From assembly GCF_014640335.1 (NCBI RefSeq), contig NZ_BMGT01000001.1, forward strand, positions 496,001 through 560,000: DNA of 64,000 bases, read 5' to 3'. The notes beneath the pieces are model-generated. The model ran no database searches, was not told the origin of the DNA, and saw only the letters and a program-made list of their open reading frames with translations. Shown in pieces: positions 36,801 through 45,644 of the stretch; within the stretch, counting starts at the first letter, position 1, and each line of letters begins with the position of its first letter. A program made the position numbers and the translations under genes. Source of the stretch: Edaphobacter dinghuensis. GTDB taxonomy: Bacteria > Acidobacteriota > Terriglobia > Terriglobales > Acidobacteriaceae.

Positions 36801-38426
36801 CTGGTTGACGCCGTCGGGCGAGCGCCACAGGCCACCGTCGTTGCCCAGGTAGAGCAGCGACGATCCGGCAAGCGGCGCAATGGCGTGTTGCGCGGGCGCG
36901 ACCATGGCGGGTGCCGCACATCCGTTGAGCGCGTTGGTCGTGTTGCGCAAGTTGCAGCCTGCGGCGAGCGAACAGCGGTAGAGGTCGATAGTCCCGACGT
37001 AGAGCAGCGTGTCGGAGCCTGAGGACACTGCCGCCAGAGAGAGATTATAGTCGGCCTGCGGAATCGCCGTGCTGCCGGTGACAGTCTCGAGCGGCGTGGA
37101 GGACAGCCGTGTCCCGAAGGCGATGGTGTTGCTGGTGCAGCTTGTGCCGGAGAGGCCGCAGACGTCCTGCCACAACCCCTGATCGAGATTGTTGGCGTCG
37201 ACAGTCAGGGCAAAGGTATCGCCCGTACCGGGCTGCACCGCGAGCACCCCGCGAAAGATCGGGCACGATGGGTTGCCGGTGCTGTCGGTATTAGTTGGGC
37301 AGGCCGTAGTCGTCAGGCCACTGCCGGGTTGTTGTGCCAGCCGCGTCCACGTAGCTCCGTCCGCAGACTCGTAGTAGCCGTGATAGCGAATCGCGGCGTA
37401 GAAGCGCTGGCGGATAGGGTTCCACACCACAGACGTTGCGGCGTTGCCTCCCTGCCCGGAGTTAGACAAAGGTCGCTGCACGATCTGGCTGCCGTCCATC
37501 AGAGTCGACATCTGCCACGTCATCCCAGCGTCGGTGGAGTAGTAAAGGCCCATGACGCTGTTGGTCGTGTCCGCAGCGTTGACCAGCGTGCCTTCGGCCG
37601 CCTGCGATACGGCCGCGACCACCGTGCCGGGAGAAGCCGTGCTCCAGGCAAAGCCCGCAAAACCGAGCCCGATGAAGGAATGGCGTCCCGCAGCCTGGTC
37701 CTGCGAGTCCTGAATCAGCGTCCAGGTAGAGCCGCCGTCATTCGAGCGAAGCAGGCCGCTGCCGTAAAAGGAATCGGTCGCATCGTTGGGGTCGCCGGTT
37801 CCAGCGAGTACGATGCCCTGCTGAACACTGACTGCGCCAATGCTGAGCGATGGGATCACCGAGCTTCCGGCGTTGGCGCTGAAGACGGGAAGAGTATCGG
37901 TCAACGGAGCGAAGGTAACAGCGGCGGCAGGGCCTGCGGCGTTGGTCGACTTCCAGACACCGCCGCCTGTAGTGCCCAGGTAGACCGTATTGCCCGATGG
38001 ATCGTCCGGGTCGATAGCGATGGCTGTGACGCGCCCGGTGACGTTGCCGTATGCGATACTTGCAACCTGATTGGGCCCGAGCGGCTGCCACACAGCGTTC
38101 AAGCCCGAGAGTTGCGGAGAGATGTGCGCTGATATCTGCGCGGACGCCTGCTGTGCCGCGAGCATTGCGGCCTGCTGTCTTCGAGCAGAAGCCATCGCGC
38201 GGCCTGCGGCGACACGCTGCGCGAGTGTGCGTCCGTTGAGGAAGTTATGGGCGCGCAGCGCAGGCGCGACGACCGTACCGCCATTGGACTTTGCCGGTGA
38301 CAGCATGAGCTGCGCGTCTGCACCTGTGCCGAAGAACATAACTGCGGCAAACAACAGCAGCCAGCGAGTGCGAGCAGAGAGAGTGCTGCTCCGCCAGGCG
38401 GAATGAGGATTTGCGCTCAGGCCCAT
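33849..38426 (-). CDS. Very large exported protein: Asp-box beta-propeller plus four choice-of-anchor D repeats
   Basis: 1525 residues. A long n-region and signal ending TGADAQ lead to a roughly 850-residue beta-propeller region with sialidase/VPS10-type Asp-boxes (RSNDGGSTWT, YSTDAGMTWQ, RTVDAGAHW). Then come four about 100-residue choice-of-anchor D/ASPM-SPD-2-Hydin Ig-like repeats (from about residue 955), each with a Cys pair. The C-terminal 120 residues hold a hydrophobic helix, a basic patch RRSRLR, a second hydrophobic stretch ending LLLPIGCGAG, a Ser/Gly linker and a last Ig-like strand set (AGTYPIVVTASSAGLSRTIT). Likely surface-exposed, possibly adhesive or binding; no catalytic residues recognised. 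Alone between two minus-strand genes. Confidence 0.85.
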   Translation of the reverse strand: MGLSANPHSAWRSSTLSARTRWLLLFAAVMFFGTGADAQLMLSPAKSNGGTVVAPALRAHNFLNGRTLAQRVAAGRAMASARRQQAAMLAAQQASAQISAHISPQLSGLNAVWQPLGPNQVASIAYGNVTGRVTAIAIDPDDPSGNTVYLGTTGGGVWKSTNAAGPAAAVTFAPLTDTLPVFSANAGSSVIPSLSIGAVSVQQGIVLAGTGDPNDATDSFYGSGLLRSNDGGSTWTLIQDSQDQAAGRHSFIGLGFAGFAWSTASPGTVVAAVSQAAEGTLVNAADTTNSVMGLYYSTDAGMTWQMSTLMDGSQIVQRPLSNSGQGGNAATSVVWNPIRQRFYAAIRYHGYYESADGATWTRLAQQPGSGLTTTACPTNTDSTGNPSCPIFRGVLAVQPGTGDTFALTVDANNLDQGLWQDVCGLSGTSCTSNTIAFGTRLSSTPLETVTGSTAIPQADYNLSLAAVSSGSDTLLYVGTIDLYRCSLAAGCNLRNTTNALNGCAAPAMVAPAQHAIAPLAGSSLLYLGNDGGLWRSPDGVNQQATPCSPDDATHFQNLNGGLGSLAEVTSFAEHPTDPNTLLVGLGANGSAGTSLVVAPWPQLATGEGGTVAIDQADPQLWYVSNGAGVSIHECGAGAACTVADFAGVPTIGAEQTSSDSSLINAPWLLDPALHANLIVGTCRVWRGPAASGSAWSTANAISSLLSGPQGSSCGSANPVLRSLAAAASADSATAAQNAGSPVLYAGMAGKLDGGGTVGGHLFSTVTADTDSSTSVWSDLTHSPVINDTASFNSGGFDISSLAADPHDPTGNTLYATVMGFAGNGVDAAHLYRTVDAGAHWANISNNLPNAPANSVLVDPNDANTVYVALDTGVYVTTQAASCANVSSNCWSIYGTSLPNAPVIQLAAAAGLPTGDGRIGELRAATYGRGLWQIPLLTALNPAQPSITLDPASLTYSAQAVATASAAQTVTVTNSGSAPLTISSILVTGDFAETDNCTAAPIAVGLTCTVQVRFLPSATGDRTGLLTVYGNVSGGQATATLSGTATAAATVVLDPISLVFGATNINATSPAQNITVSNKGGTIMTLQTPTVSGSGFSISSNTCGATLKSDTGCTVAITFTPTSSGVSTGTFAITDDAGTQVASLAGTGTTAATDTLSTTALAFAAQELTTASTPQQITLTNNGDVALTLISAQTTSTDFTVTNACGASLNAHSTCAIDVVFQPQSLGHIAAQLAIADQYRTQTVAVSGTGIAPPGVSLSPLYNLDFAATGVGQSSTPQTVTLTNNGGVPLSLTSTVLTGDFSILPGSDTCGVTLAPANACTLQVLFAPTVGGTRTGTLTITDSAPNSPQVLHLGGTGVDFALNPDGNTTVTVSSGENAVFPLLFTSATSLPATFICSGAPLNAVCNVTPSSVTGGATTTVSVTVLTGTTTASLLAPTRFGSPSMVWLAALLPLGLLSLRRSRLRLLLLCCLLLPIGCGAGRQLPSSGSTGTPPGQSLVTPAGTYPIVVTASSAGLSRTITLTLIVK

Positions 38427-38596
38427 AGCGTTGCTTCGGGGAGGTGCAGGTGGCTATCTTCGATGCTGCAGGCGGATGAGACGCAAGTCAACGCTTGAGA
38501 AGATGAAGAATCTCTAATTGTTCCGCAACGGGATAAGAGAGATCTCATGTACGGCTCGGCGCGGTTCCCTGTCTGCAATGTGACGATGCAGGCAAT

Positions 38597-40039
38597 CTAT
38601 CGCAGCCGAAGCTCGGGGGCAATCTCCTGATAGTTGTAGTTCTGCCGAATGTATTCTTTTGAGTTGAACTTTCTACCGGTCGATGCACCCGACATGTAAC
38701 GGATCTTGCCGAAGATGGGTCGTTCGTTCCAGGCACGGTCGAACTTGCCAAGGATGACCCAGGCGACTCCGGCATAGCCGTTGGGGTCGCGGCCATCGAG
38801 GAAGTATTTGTCATTGAGATGAATGGCACGTTTCATCGCGGTGGCAATGCTTGGGCTCCACTCCAGAATCTTCTTCGCCCAGTACATGCGCATATGGTTG
38901 TGCATCCATCCGTGATGCAGCATCTGGAGTTGCGCGGCGTTCCAGAGATCGTCGTGGGTCTCCGCACCTTCAAGCTGCGCAAGCGTATAGAGATACTCGC
39001 GCTCATCACGGGCGTGCTCGGCGATGGTCGTCTTCGCCCACGGCTCGGCGCAGTCGGGCGAGTCGTAGTTCGGCGTATAACGAACGAAGTTGATGGCCAG
39101 CTCGCGCCAGGTGATCAGCTCGTTGAAGAAGCTGTCGCGGGCCTGCTTCAAGTGCGGGTGTTTTTTTACCTCAGCGTTGACCGCAAGTGCGATGGTCAGC
39201 GAGCCAATGTGACCAAAATGGAGATAGGGCGAGAGGCACGAGGTGCCATCGGTCTCGGGATGATTGCGCTCGGTCTCGTAGCTCTCGAGCATGCGCGTGG
39301 TGAAGAGCCTGAGACGCTTGAGCGCGGCATGCGTTCCACCTTGCCACGCCTCGACAGGCAGAACGGTGCGATCGAAGGTCTTCCATCCGCGAGTGATGTC
39401 CTCATTAACCGGATCCGCGCAAAAGCTGCGGGGACGCTTCCAAGGATGCCGCGCATGCGTGTTCGCGTAAGGTTCGAGGAAGTCAGGCAGCAAACGGTTG
39501 AGGCGCGGGCGAATCGTATAGGCACCATACTGCGCTCGTTCAATGAGCTTCGAAGGGACGATGACATCGGCATCGACCGTCCAGAAGGGGATCTTGAGAC
39601 GCGAGGCCAGATATCTGCGCCAGCGCTCCGGCTCGCGCATCGGGTTTTCGTCACCGATCAAGAGCGATGCGCGGACATCGGCCAGAAACTGCTCGTGCGA
39701 TTCGTGCGGCGCACGGCGCATGACGAAAGCGATGTTGCGCGCAGCCAGGTCTTCTTCGATATCTGGCAGGCCTTGATTGAGAAAAGCGTAGTGGCGCAGG
39801 TTGGCATGAGGAAAGTTAGAGATAGCCGCAAAATAGACCACCAGTGGCAGGCCCAGCAAATTTGCGACTTGTACAGCGATATCGACCGCGTGATTGTCAG
39901 TGCCGCGCTGCGCACGCTGCATCCAGTAAACGACGCACTTGCCGTCAGGATCTGCCGCACCCGCACGCCTTACGGTGACGCGAGGATTGCTAGAGAGAGC
40001 TTGAAGCTGGTCGGCAGACGCAGCGGGACGGGAGGCCAT
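38597..40039 (-). CDS. Class II CPD deoxyribodipyrimidine photolyase
   Basis: 480 residues. N-terminal antenna domain starts CVVYWMQRAQRGTDNHAVDI, the class II hallmark; C-terminal FAD domain carries TSCLSPYLHFGHIGSLTIAL, FFNELITWRELAINF, QMLHHGWMHNHMRMYWAKKI and HLNDKYFLDGRDPNGYAGVA, all typical of class II. It splits cyclobutane pyrimidine dimers in light using FADH-. Class II is less usual in bacteria than class I. A 58-residue N-terminal stretch is longer than the shortest homologues. It lies just downstream of the ACIII-cox terminator, so it probably has its own promoter. Confidence 0.93.
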   Translation of the reverse strand: MASRPAASADQLQALSSNPRVTVRRAGAADPDGKCVVYWMQRAQRGTDNHAVDIAVQVANLLGLPLVVYFAAISNFPHANLRHYAFLNQGLPDIEEDLAARNIAFVMRRAPHESHEQFLADVRASLLIGDENPMREPERWRRYLASRLKIPFWTVDADVIVPSKLIERAQYGAYTIRPRLNRLLPDFLEPYANTHARHPWKRPRSFCADPVNEDITRGWKTFDRTVLPVEAWQGGTHAALKRLRLFTTRMLESYETERNHPETDGTSCLSPYLHFGHIGSLTIALAVNAEVKKHPHLKQARDSFFNELITWRELAINFVRYTPNYDSPDCAEPWAKTTIAEHARDEREYLYTLAQLEGAETHDDLWNAAQLQMLHHGWMHNHMRMYWAKKILEWSPSIATAMKRAIHLNDKYFLDGRDPNGYAGVAWVILGKFDRAWNERPIFGKIRYMSGASTGRKFNSKEYIRQNYNYQEIAPELRLR

Positions 40040-40100
40040 GGAAAAAGTTTAACCGCTGTCTCTCCAAACAATTCGAGCAATTCCAGATGATTTGATGGCA

Positions 40101-40128
40101 ACAAAAAATGCGGCCCGCAGGCCGCATT
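40101..40128 (-). terminator. Intrinsic terminator of the ACIII-caa3 operon
   Basis: On the minus strand AATGCGGCC-TGCG-GGCCGCATT is a 9 bp stem with a 4 bp loop, running into TTTTTTG. It lies 19 bp after the stop of the last oxidase gene (40147). Confidence 0.9.
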
Positions 40129-40146
40129 CTGTCAAAACAGAGCCGC

Positions 40147-40488
40147 TTACCAGAGGCCCCAAGCACGGCTGATGTAGTCGCTGAGCGTCATGGTGATCAG
40201 CGCCGCGAAGGTGAAGAATCCGGCTGCAACTGTCATCTTGATGAGCTTCGATTGATACTTGACGTGCATGAAGAACAGGATGACGATGACCGCCTTGATG
40301 CTGGCGATGGCCAGCGCTACCACCGGATTGAGGATACCCATGTCGACATAGGCCGCCACAACGGTGAGACCGGTGAAGATCAGCAGCGTGACAAACACGA
40401 TCGAGTACGTCACAGGCGTAACGATGTGATGTTCGGCATGCTCAGGGTTAACTACGTTCGATGGATCGTGATAGTGCTCGTCGGTCAT
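40147..40488 (-). CDS. Cytochrome c oxidase subunit IV (caa3 type)
   Basis: 113 residues with three predicted helices (YSIVFVTLLIFTGLTVVAAY, VVALAIASIKAVIVILFFMH, MTVAAGFFTFAALITMTL). The middle helix pattern IASIKAVIVILFFMHVKYQ is the prokaryotic COX4 signature. It stabilises the oxidase core in the inner membrane. Last gene of the operon, 44 bp after subunit III and just before the terminator. Confidence 0.9.
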   Translation of the reverse strand: MTDEHYHDPSNVVNPEHAEHHIVTPVTYSIVFVTLLIFTGLTVVAAYVDMGILNPVVALAIASIKAVIVILFFMHVKYQSKLIKMTVAAGFFTFAALITMTLSDYISRAWGLW

Positions 40489-40532
40489 TCTTATCTCCTG
40501 CCAGTCAGGTTATGGATGGCTGCGCGGCGCGA

Positions 40533-41294
40533 TTAGACGGGATGTCGATTAATGAGGTAGAGCAGCGGGAATAAAAACAGCCACACAATATCGACGAAGT
40601 GCCAATATAACGCGAAGTTTTCTATCGGCGCGACATACCCCGCCGTAAAGTCACCTCGTTGCGCTCGTACAGTGAGCCAGACCAGAATGCCAAGACCGAT
40701 AAGCATATGCAGCGCGTGCAAACCGGTCATAGCGAAATAAAGCGAGAAGAAGATTTGGGTGTGCTGTGCCTGATCCGGCGGAAGCGGCTCTTCTTTGAGT
40801 CCGTAAGCGTGAGGATTGACGAACTCGGAGACGTCGAAGTGGTCACCGGGAATGTGGTGCTTCTCCCACTTCTCGTGATACTCGTCGTACTTGATGCCGA
40901 TGAAGATGCACCCGAAGAGCATTGTGAGAATGAGGGTGAGAACCAGCAGCCCTTTCTTCTTGACCTCGGCGGCCCACACGGCAAGCGCCATGAAGAAACC
41001 GGAGGTGATCAGCACCGCGGTATTGGTTCCCCCGAGCGGCACGCTGAGCTGGTTCGACGCTACGACGAAGGCATCGTAGTACCAGTTGCGATAGAGCAGG
41101 TACGAAAAGAACAGGCCGCCGAAGAACATGATTTCGGTCAGCAGGAAGAGCCACATGCCGAAGGTACCGGCCTCGCGCTGCTGCTCCTGCGTCTCGAAGT
41201 GATGGCGGTGCTGGGGCAGGGCGACGTGCGCGTGCCCCTCCGGCTGGGCCGTCTCATGCGTGTGGGGATGCGTAGCTACGATCACATTATCCAA
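40533..41294 (-). CDS. ctaE: Cytochrome c oxidase subunit III
   Basis: 253 residues. After a His-rich N-terminus ([20 protein letters not shown]) the seven-helix subunit III fold is seen: [20 protein letters not shown] with the conserved Glu, [40 protein letters not shown] and the C-terminal [20 protein letters not shown]. The start is TTG at 41294, with GAGGTG 7 bp upstream; it overlaps the end of subunit I by 8 bp (translational coupling). A GTG three codons later is the alternative. Confidence 0.95.
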   Translation of the reverse strand: MDNVIVATHPHTHETAQPEGHAHVALPQHRHHFETQEQQREAGTFGMWLFLLTEIMFFGGLFFSYLLYRNWYYDAFVVASNQLSVPLGGTNTAVLITSGFFMALAVWAAEVKKKGLLVLTLILTMLFGCIFIGIKYDEYHEKWEKHHIPGDHFDVSEFVNPHAYGLKEEPLPPDQAQHTQIFFSLYFAMTGLHALHMLIGLGILVWLTVRAQRGDFTAGYVAPIENFALYWHFVDIVWLFLFPLLYLINRHPV

Positions 41295-42960
41295 CGGTCG
41301 TCACCTCTTGTTCCGTCTTGTGGGCGAGCCACTCGTAGTCATAGGCCTCATGATCGACGATAGGAACTTCGATAAAGTTTTCAGTCAGCGGCGGCGATTG
41401 AATCTGCCATTCAAGGCCAGTTGCCTGCCATGGATTGTTGCCGGCGATAGCGCCGTACTTCAGCGACCAGCCCAGGTACAGCAGCGGAAGCATATAGCCT
41501 ACGCCCAGCACCGTAGCGCCCGCGGTCGACAGCACGTTGAGCACCTGGAACTCAGGCGGATACGCGTGGTAGCGGCGCGGCATTCCGAGATAGCCAAGGA
41601 TGAACTGCGGAAGGAAGGTGAGGTTGAAGCCGATGAAGGTCGTCACTGCAGCAAGCTTCGAGAGCGACTCTGGATACATGCGGCCCGTCATCTTCGGCCA
41701 CCAGAAGTGGACGCCGGAGAGGAAGGCCATGAGCATTCCGCCGACCATGACAAAGTGGAAGTGCGCCACGATGAAGTACGTCTCAGTCAGGTGAATATCC
41801 ATGCCGAGCGCGCCGAGGAAGACGCCGGTCATGCCGCCGATGGTGAACAGCCCCATGAAGCCGAAGGCGTAGAGCATCGGCGTCTCGAAGGTGATCGAGC
41901 CCTTTTGCAGCGTGAACGCCCAGTTGAAGATCTTGATGGCGGAGGGCACAGCCACCAGCATGGTCAGCAGCGAGAAGACCAGTGCCGAGTAGTTGGACAC
42001 GCCCATGATGAACATGTGGTGTGCCCAGACGAAGAAGCCGAACAGCGCGATGGCCACCGAAGAGAATGCGACCGCCGTGTATCCAAAGACACGCTTACGG
42101 CTAAAGGTACTGATGACCTCGGAGATGACGCCCATGCCAGGAAGAATCATGATGTACACGGCAGGGTGCGAGTAGAACCAGAAGAGATGCTGGAACAGCA
42201 GCGGGTCGCCGCCTTTGGTGGGATCGAAGACGCCGATGCCGATGGTGCGCTCGAGCGCAACCAGAACCAAGGTGATTGCCAGGACCGGCGTGCCCAGCAC
42301 CATCAAGATCGAAGCAGCGTAGTTCGACCAGACAAAGAGCGGCAGACGGAACCACGTCATGCCCGGTGCGCGCATGCGATGGATGGTGACGATAAAGTTA
42401 AGGCCGGTGAAGATCGACGAGAACCCGATAATGAAGATTCCGACCGCCGCAGTCACAACGTGAGTGTTGAGATAGTGAGTCGAGAGCGGTGTGGTGAAGG
42501 TCCAGCCGGTATCGACGCCGCCAAGCACGAGGGCCGCGAGAGTGAAGAGACCGCCAACCCAGTAGAGATACCAGCTCAGCAGGTTGACCTTGGGAAACGC
42601 GAGGTCCTTGGCCCCGATCATGATCGGCATCAGGAAGTTCCCCAGCGTCGCCGGCACCGAAGGCACCAGGAAGAGGAAGACCATGATAATGCCGTGCATC
42701 GAGAAGAACTTGTTGTACGTGTCCGAAGCGACAAGGTCGGGCTGGGGTGTCAGCAGTTCCAACCGGATGAGGCCGGCAAAGGCGCCGCCGATGAAGAAGA
42801 AGAACGTGATCGAGATCAGATACAGAATCGCGATGCGCTTGTGGTCGCCGGTGAGCAGCCAGCTCAGCAGACCGTCCTCATTATTGAGGTAGCTCCGCTT
42901 GGGCAGGGTTGCCGTCTTCTGATCGGGTAGGTTAACAATTGTCGAACTAGTTGCACTCAT
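41287..42960 (-). CDS. ctaD: Cytochrome c oxidase subunit I (heme-copper core)
   Basis: 557 residues, 12-helix heme-copper oxidase core. Landmarks: the segment with His ligands in [20 protein letters not shown], the CuB-site [20 protein letters not shown] (His cross-linked to Tyr in the family), WAHHMFIMG, and the heme-ligand pair in [15 protein letters not shown]. It reduces oxygen to water at heme a3-CuB and pumps protons. Subunit II starts immediately upstream with a 4 bp ATGA overlap. The associated cytochrome-c-bearing subunit II makes this a caa3-type enzyme. Confidence 0.96.
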   Translation of the reverse strand: MSATSSTIVNLPDQKTATLPKRSYLNNEDGLLSWLLTGDHKRIAILYLISITFFFFIGGAFAGLIRLELLTPQPDLVASDTYNKFFSMHGIIMVFLFLVPSVPATLGNFLMPIMIGAKDLAFPKVNLLSWYLYWVGGLFTLAALVLGGVDTGWTFTTPLSTHYLNTHVVTAAVGIFIIGFSSIFTGLNFIVTIHRMRAPGMTWFRLPLFVWSNYAASILMVLGTPVLAITLVLVALERTIGIGVFDPTKGGDPLLFQHLFWFYSHPAVYIMILPGMGVISEVISTFSRKRVFGYTAVAFSSVAIALFGFFVWAHHMFIMGVSNYSALVFSLLTMLVAVPSAIKIFNWAFTLQKGSITFETPMLYAFGFMGLFTIGGMTGVFLGALGMDIHLTETYFIVAHFHFVMVGGMLMAFLSGVHFWWPKMTGRMYPESLSKLAAVTTFIGFNLTFLPQFILGYLGMPRRYHAYPPEFQVLNVLSTAGATVLGVGYMLPLLYLGWSLKYGAIAGNNPWQATGLEWQIQSPPLTENFIEVPIVDHEAYDYEWLAHKTEQEVTTVG

Positions 42961-44000
42961 GGTTTCACCCCCGTTGGCGTTGTCGGCGCCGTCTGGTCGG
43001 CTTGCGATGTGACCAGGGTCTGCTGAATTCTGTAATTGCTCTGTAATCCCTTGATGTACTCGACGAGATCGATCAAGCCGTCCTCGCTGACTTGGCCCTG
43101 ATACGTCGGCATGATCGGCGAGTATCCAGCAGTAATGTGCTCGGACGGATTGAGGATGGCGTCACGCAGGTACGCGTCGTTGACCAGAACCTCGGAGCCA
43201 TTGGTCAACTGCAGCTTCGACCCGTAGACACCGGAGAGATTTGGGCCGCGCGCTGAGGCAGTACCGTTGTGGCAGGCGTTGCAACCCATGCTGGCAAAGA
43301 GGCGCTCGCCGTTCTGCGCCAGCGACATACCGCTGGTCGAGGCCTGTAGCCACTTCTGGAAGTCGTCGGGTGTCATCGCCGTGACCTCACCGATCATCTG
43401 CGAGTGGTTCGTGCCGCAATACTGCGTGCAGAAGAGGTGATACGTTCCCGGCGTGGTCGCCTGGAACCATACTGTCGAGTAGCGGCCGGGGATAACCTCG
43501 CGCTTGATGCGAAAGTCAGGGACGGAGAAGCTATGGAAGACGTCCTGCGAAATCATCGTCAACTGGACAGGCCGCCCGATGGGCACATGCAGCGCATTGA
43601 TCTCATGCTGGCCGCCCTGGTGCTCGGCCTTCCACATCCACTGCTTGCCGACGACGTAGATGTTCATCGCGTTAGTCGGCGGATTGTAGATACGGAAGTA
43701 AAGCAGCGCGCCCCAGACAAAGCAGATCAAGAACAGCGCCAGCGGAATGATCGTCCACGTCGCTTCAAGCAACGTGGAACCTTCCACCTGGGTCGCAACC
43801 GGGTGCTTTTCCTTGCGATAGCGAATGGCAAAGCCGAAGACCAGCGTGCCGACGACCGTAAGGCCGACGACCGTGATCAACAGCAGGAAGAAGTAGAGCG
43901 CGTCGGCGTAGGGGGCGATCGTCGACGCCTCGCGCGGAAAGAGCGCGGAAGCGTTGAGCCATTTCACCAAAAATTGCCACAGGACTGGACTGATATGCAT
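42957..44000 (-). CDS. ctaC: Cytochrome c oxidase subunit II fused to cytochrome c (caa3 type)
   Basis: 347 residues. Two N-terminal helices (about 36-60 and 83-103), then the cupredoxin CuA domain with His156 and C191-x3-C195-x3-H199-x2-M202 ([16 protein letters not shown]). A C-terminal monoheme cytochrome c domain has C240-x2-C243-H244 (MGCNACHNG) and a Met region IMPTYQG as likely sixth ligand. The fused heme lets it accept electrons directly from the ACIII cytochromes without a soluble carrier. Preceded by the SCO gene with a 9 bp gap. Confidence 0.96.
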   Translation of the reverse strand: MHISPVLWQFLVKWLNASALFPREASTIAPYADALYFFLLLITVVGLTVVGTLVFGFAIRYRKEKHPVATQVEGSTLLEATWTIIPLALFLICFVWGALLYFRIYNPPTNAMNIYVVGKQWMWKAEHQGGQHEINALHVPIGRPVQLTMISQDVFHSFSVPDFRIKREVIPGRYSTVWFQATTPGTYHLFCTQYCGTNHSQMIGEVTAMTPDDFQKWLQASTSGMSLAQNGERLFASMGCNACHNGTASARGPNLSGVYGSKLQLTNGSEVLVNDAYLRDAILNPSEHITAGYSPIMPTYQGQVSEDGLIDLVEYIKGLQSNYRIQQTLVTSQADQTAPTTPTGVKP

Positions 44001-44009
44001 CGTTACCCT

Positions 44010-44912
44010 TTATCCATTCTCTTTCTTAGTCAGGTCGTGGTCGCGCGAAAGCCGTAGATCTCTGCGAAACATCAAAAACATGAAGCCACCCAGCCATGCC
44101 ACGGTAACCATACCGCCCAACTGCACCACGCGGGCGACAATCAGCGAGTGCTTATTCCGCTCCGGGTCATAGTGGTAGCAGTAGGTCAGGATGTTTGCGA
44201 CAGGCGAGCCAATCTTGTTTCCAGAGGCCTCAATCAGCCCGAGGAGGATGTCCTTGGGCGAATATTCGACGCCGAGATAATACTGTGCGAGCTTGCCGTT
44301 GGTCGTAACAATCTGGATCGAGCTTGCATGGGCAAACTGCGTGAGCTTGCCGTCAGGCCCGGGCACGCGGACATAACCGAAGCCGACCGCCTTGCTCACA
44401 GCGTCGATCGCAGGACGCTCGCCGGTCAGGAAGTGCCATCCTGCAGCAGTCTCAGGGCGGCCATAGCGCTTAACGTAGAGTGCCTTCTTCTTCGCGGCGA
44501 TCTGCGGAGTCTCGCTCGGGTCGATACTGATCACGACGATGTTGAAGTCTTTACCCGGTGTTAGATGCACCATCATCAGCGCGCTGGTCAAGCCGTCCAG
44601 CTCTTCCGAGCAGAGCATCGGGCAGTTGTAATAGACGAGCGACAAAACCGCAGGCTTTTTGCTGAAGTAGTCGCCCAGCCGGACCGTCTTGCCCGTATCG
44701 TCGACAAACTGCGCGTCCAGCGGCAACGGCTGATTGAGATGCTGGGCGATGCCGACCTTTTGCAGCACCTGCGGCAACTCGTCGCCGACGTTCTGCCCCT
44801 CCTGCTTGTCGCCGTAACTGGAGACCTGAGCGAACAACGGCGCACATACGAGCAGGATGCAGCCAAGAACCGCTGCCTGCCAACCGCCCCGTATTGTCCG
44901 CCTGTTCATCAT
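44010..44912 (-). CDS. SCO1/SenC-type copper chaperone for CuA assembly
   Basis: 300 residues. N-terminal signal/anchor (AAVLGCILLVCAPLFAQ), thioredoxin fold with the copper motif C97-P-M-L-C101 (YYNCPMLCSEELDGL) and a His at about 195 (FAHASSIQIV) as third ligand. A C-terminal helix (MVTVAWLGGFMFLMFRRDLR) anchors it to the membrane. It delivers copper to the CuA centre of subunit II, encoded next. Position inside the oxidase operon supports the role. Confidence 0.93.
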   Translation of the reverse strand: MMNRRTIRGGWQAAVLGCILLVCAPLFAQVSSYGDKQEGQNVGDELPQVLQKVGIAQHLNQPLPLDAQFVDDTGKTVRLGDYFSKKPAVLSLVYYNCPMLCSEELDGLTSALMMVHLTPGKDFNIVVISIDPSETPQIAAKKKALYVKRYGRPETAAGWHFLTGERPAIDAVSKAVGFGYVRVPGPDGKLTQFAHASSIQIVTTNGKLAQYYLGVEYSPKDILLGLIEASGNKIGSPVANILTYCYHYDPERNKHSLIVARVVQLGGMVTVAWLGGFMFLMFRRDLRLSRDHDLTKKENG

Positions 44913-44960
44913 CTCGTCTTCGATCCTTCTGTCTCTATGCTATGCCTGTTCCTGCTGTGG

Positions 44961-45644
44961 TTAGTGCGCTTGCTCCGGGTGTGTTTCGCTCTCAGCCTTG
45001 CTGTAAGCCATCTTTTCGGCACGAGCTTCAATGGTGTCAAGCTCATAGCCGGTGCGGGCAAATCCGGTGGTCAGCGGCGCCAGAATCTCGGGCTTTTCAT
45101 CGCCTGCCATCAATGGCTCTGTCGCCGCGGTCGATGTATTGACCGGAAGGCCGCGCTGGGCGATCAGCTCCATGGCCCGCGTAATCGGGATGCGGATGTT
45201 GCTGCCTTCGCCGGGAGAGGTGCTGTAGTAGTTCAACAGCAGATCTTCGCGAGCGTGGAGGTCGGCGGTGGACTGCTCACCATCGTCGATATCGAGCCGC
45301 GGCGTGGGGAAGGTTGCCGTCAACTGCTGCAACTGCTTCTGCTCCAGCTCTGGGTCGTTGACCAAATCCTGCCGCTTGCCACCGTTGAGCGCAGCGCCGG
45401 CGAACTCTGACGTCTGGTTCCACTTGGTGGTCGGCCCGTCGGCCTTCTGAATAGCGCCGTTGATGACCCGACCCATAACAAAGCAGAAGACGAAGAAGAC
45501 GATAAGGAATCCGCCGAGTCCAGCAAGGAAGACAACAACGCCATTGACGTTGACGTCGGTCGTCTCGTAGCCGGGCGATTCAGTGGTGCGTCCCTTGATG
45601 TCCGGCTCTCCCGGTTGGTGCAGTTCGTGATCGTTAGTGGGCAT
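44961..45644 (-). CDS. Unknown single-helix membrane protein of the ACIII-caa3 operon
   Basis: 227 residues. Residues 1-30 are polar, one strong helix spans about 35-60 (VVVFLAGLGGFLIVFFVFCF), and the remaining 165 residues are soluble and hydrophilic (many Glu, Gln, Thr; no Cys-x2-Cys, no heme motif). The start overlaps the end of actF by 11 bp and the gene ends 48 bp before the SCO gene, so it belongs to the operon. It could be an accessory subunit of ACIII or a linker between ACIII and the oxidase. No match is recognised; the function is inference from context only. Confidence 0.75.
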   Translation of the reverse strand: MPTNDHELHQPGEPDIKGRTTESPGYETTDVNVNGVVVFLAGLGGFLIVFFVFCFVMGRVINGAIQKADGPTTKWNQTSEFAGAALNGGKRQDLVNDPELEQKQLQQLTATFPTPRLDIDDGEQSTADLHAREDLLLNYYSTSPGEGSNIRIPITRAMELIAQRGLPVNTSTAATEPLMAGDEKPEILAPLTTGFARTGYELDTIEARAEKMAYSKAESETHPEQAH

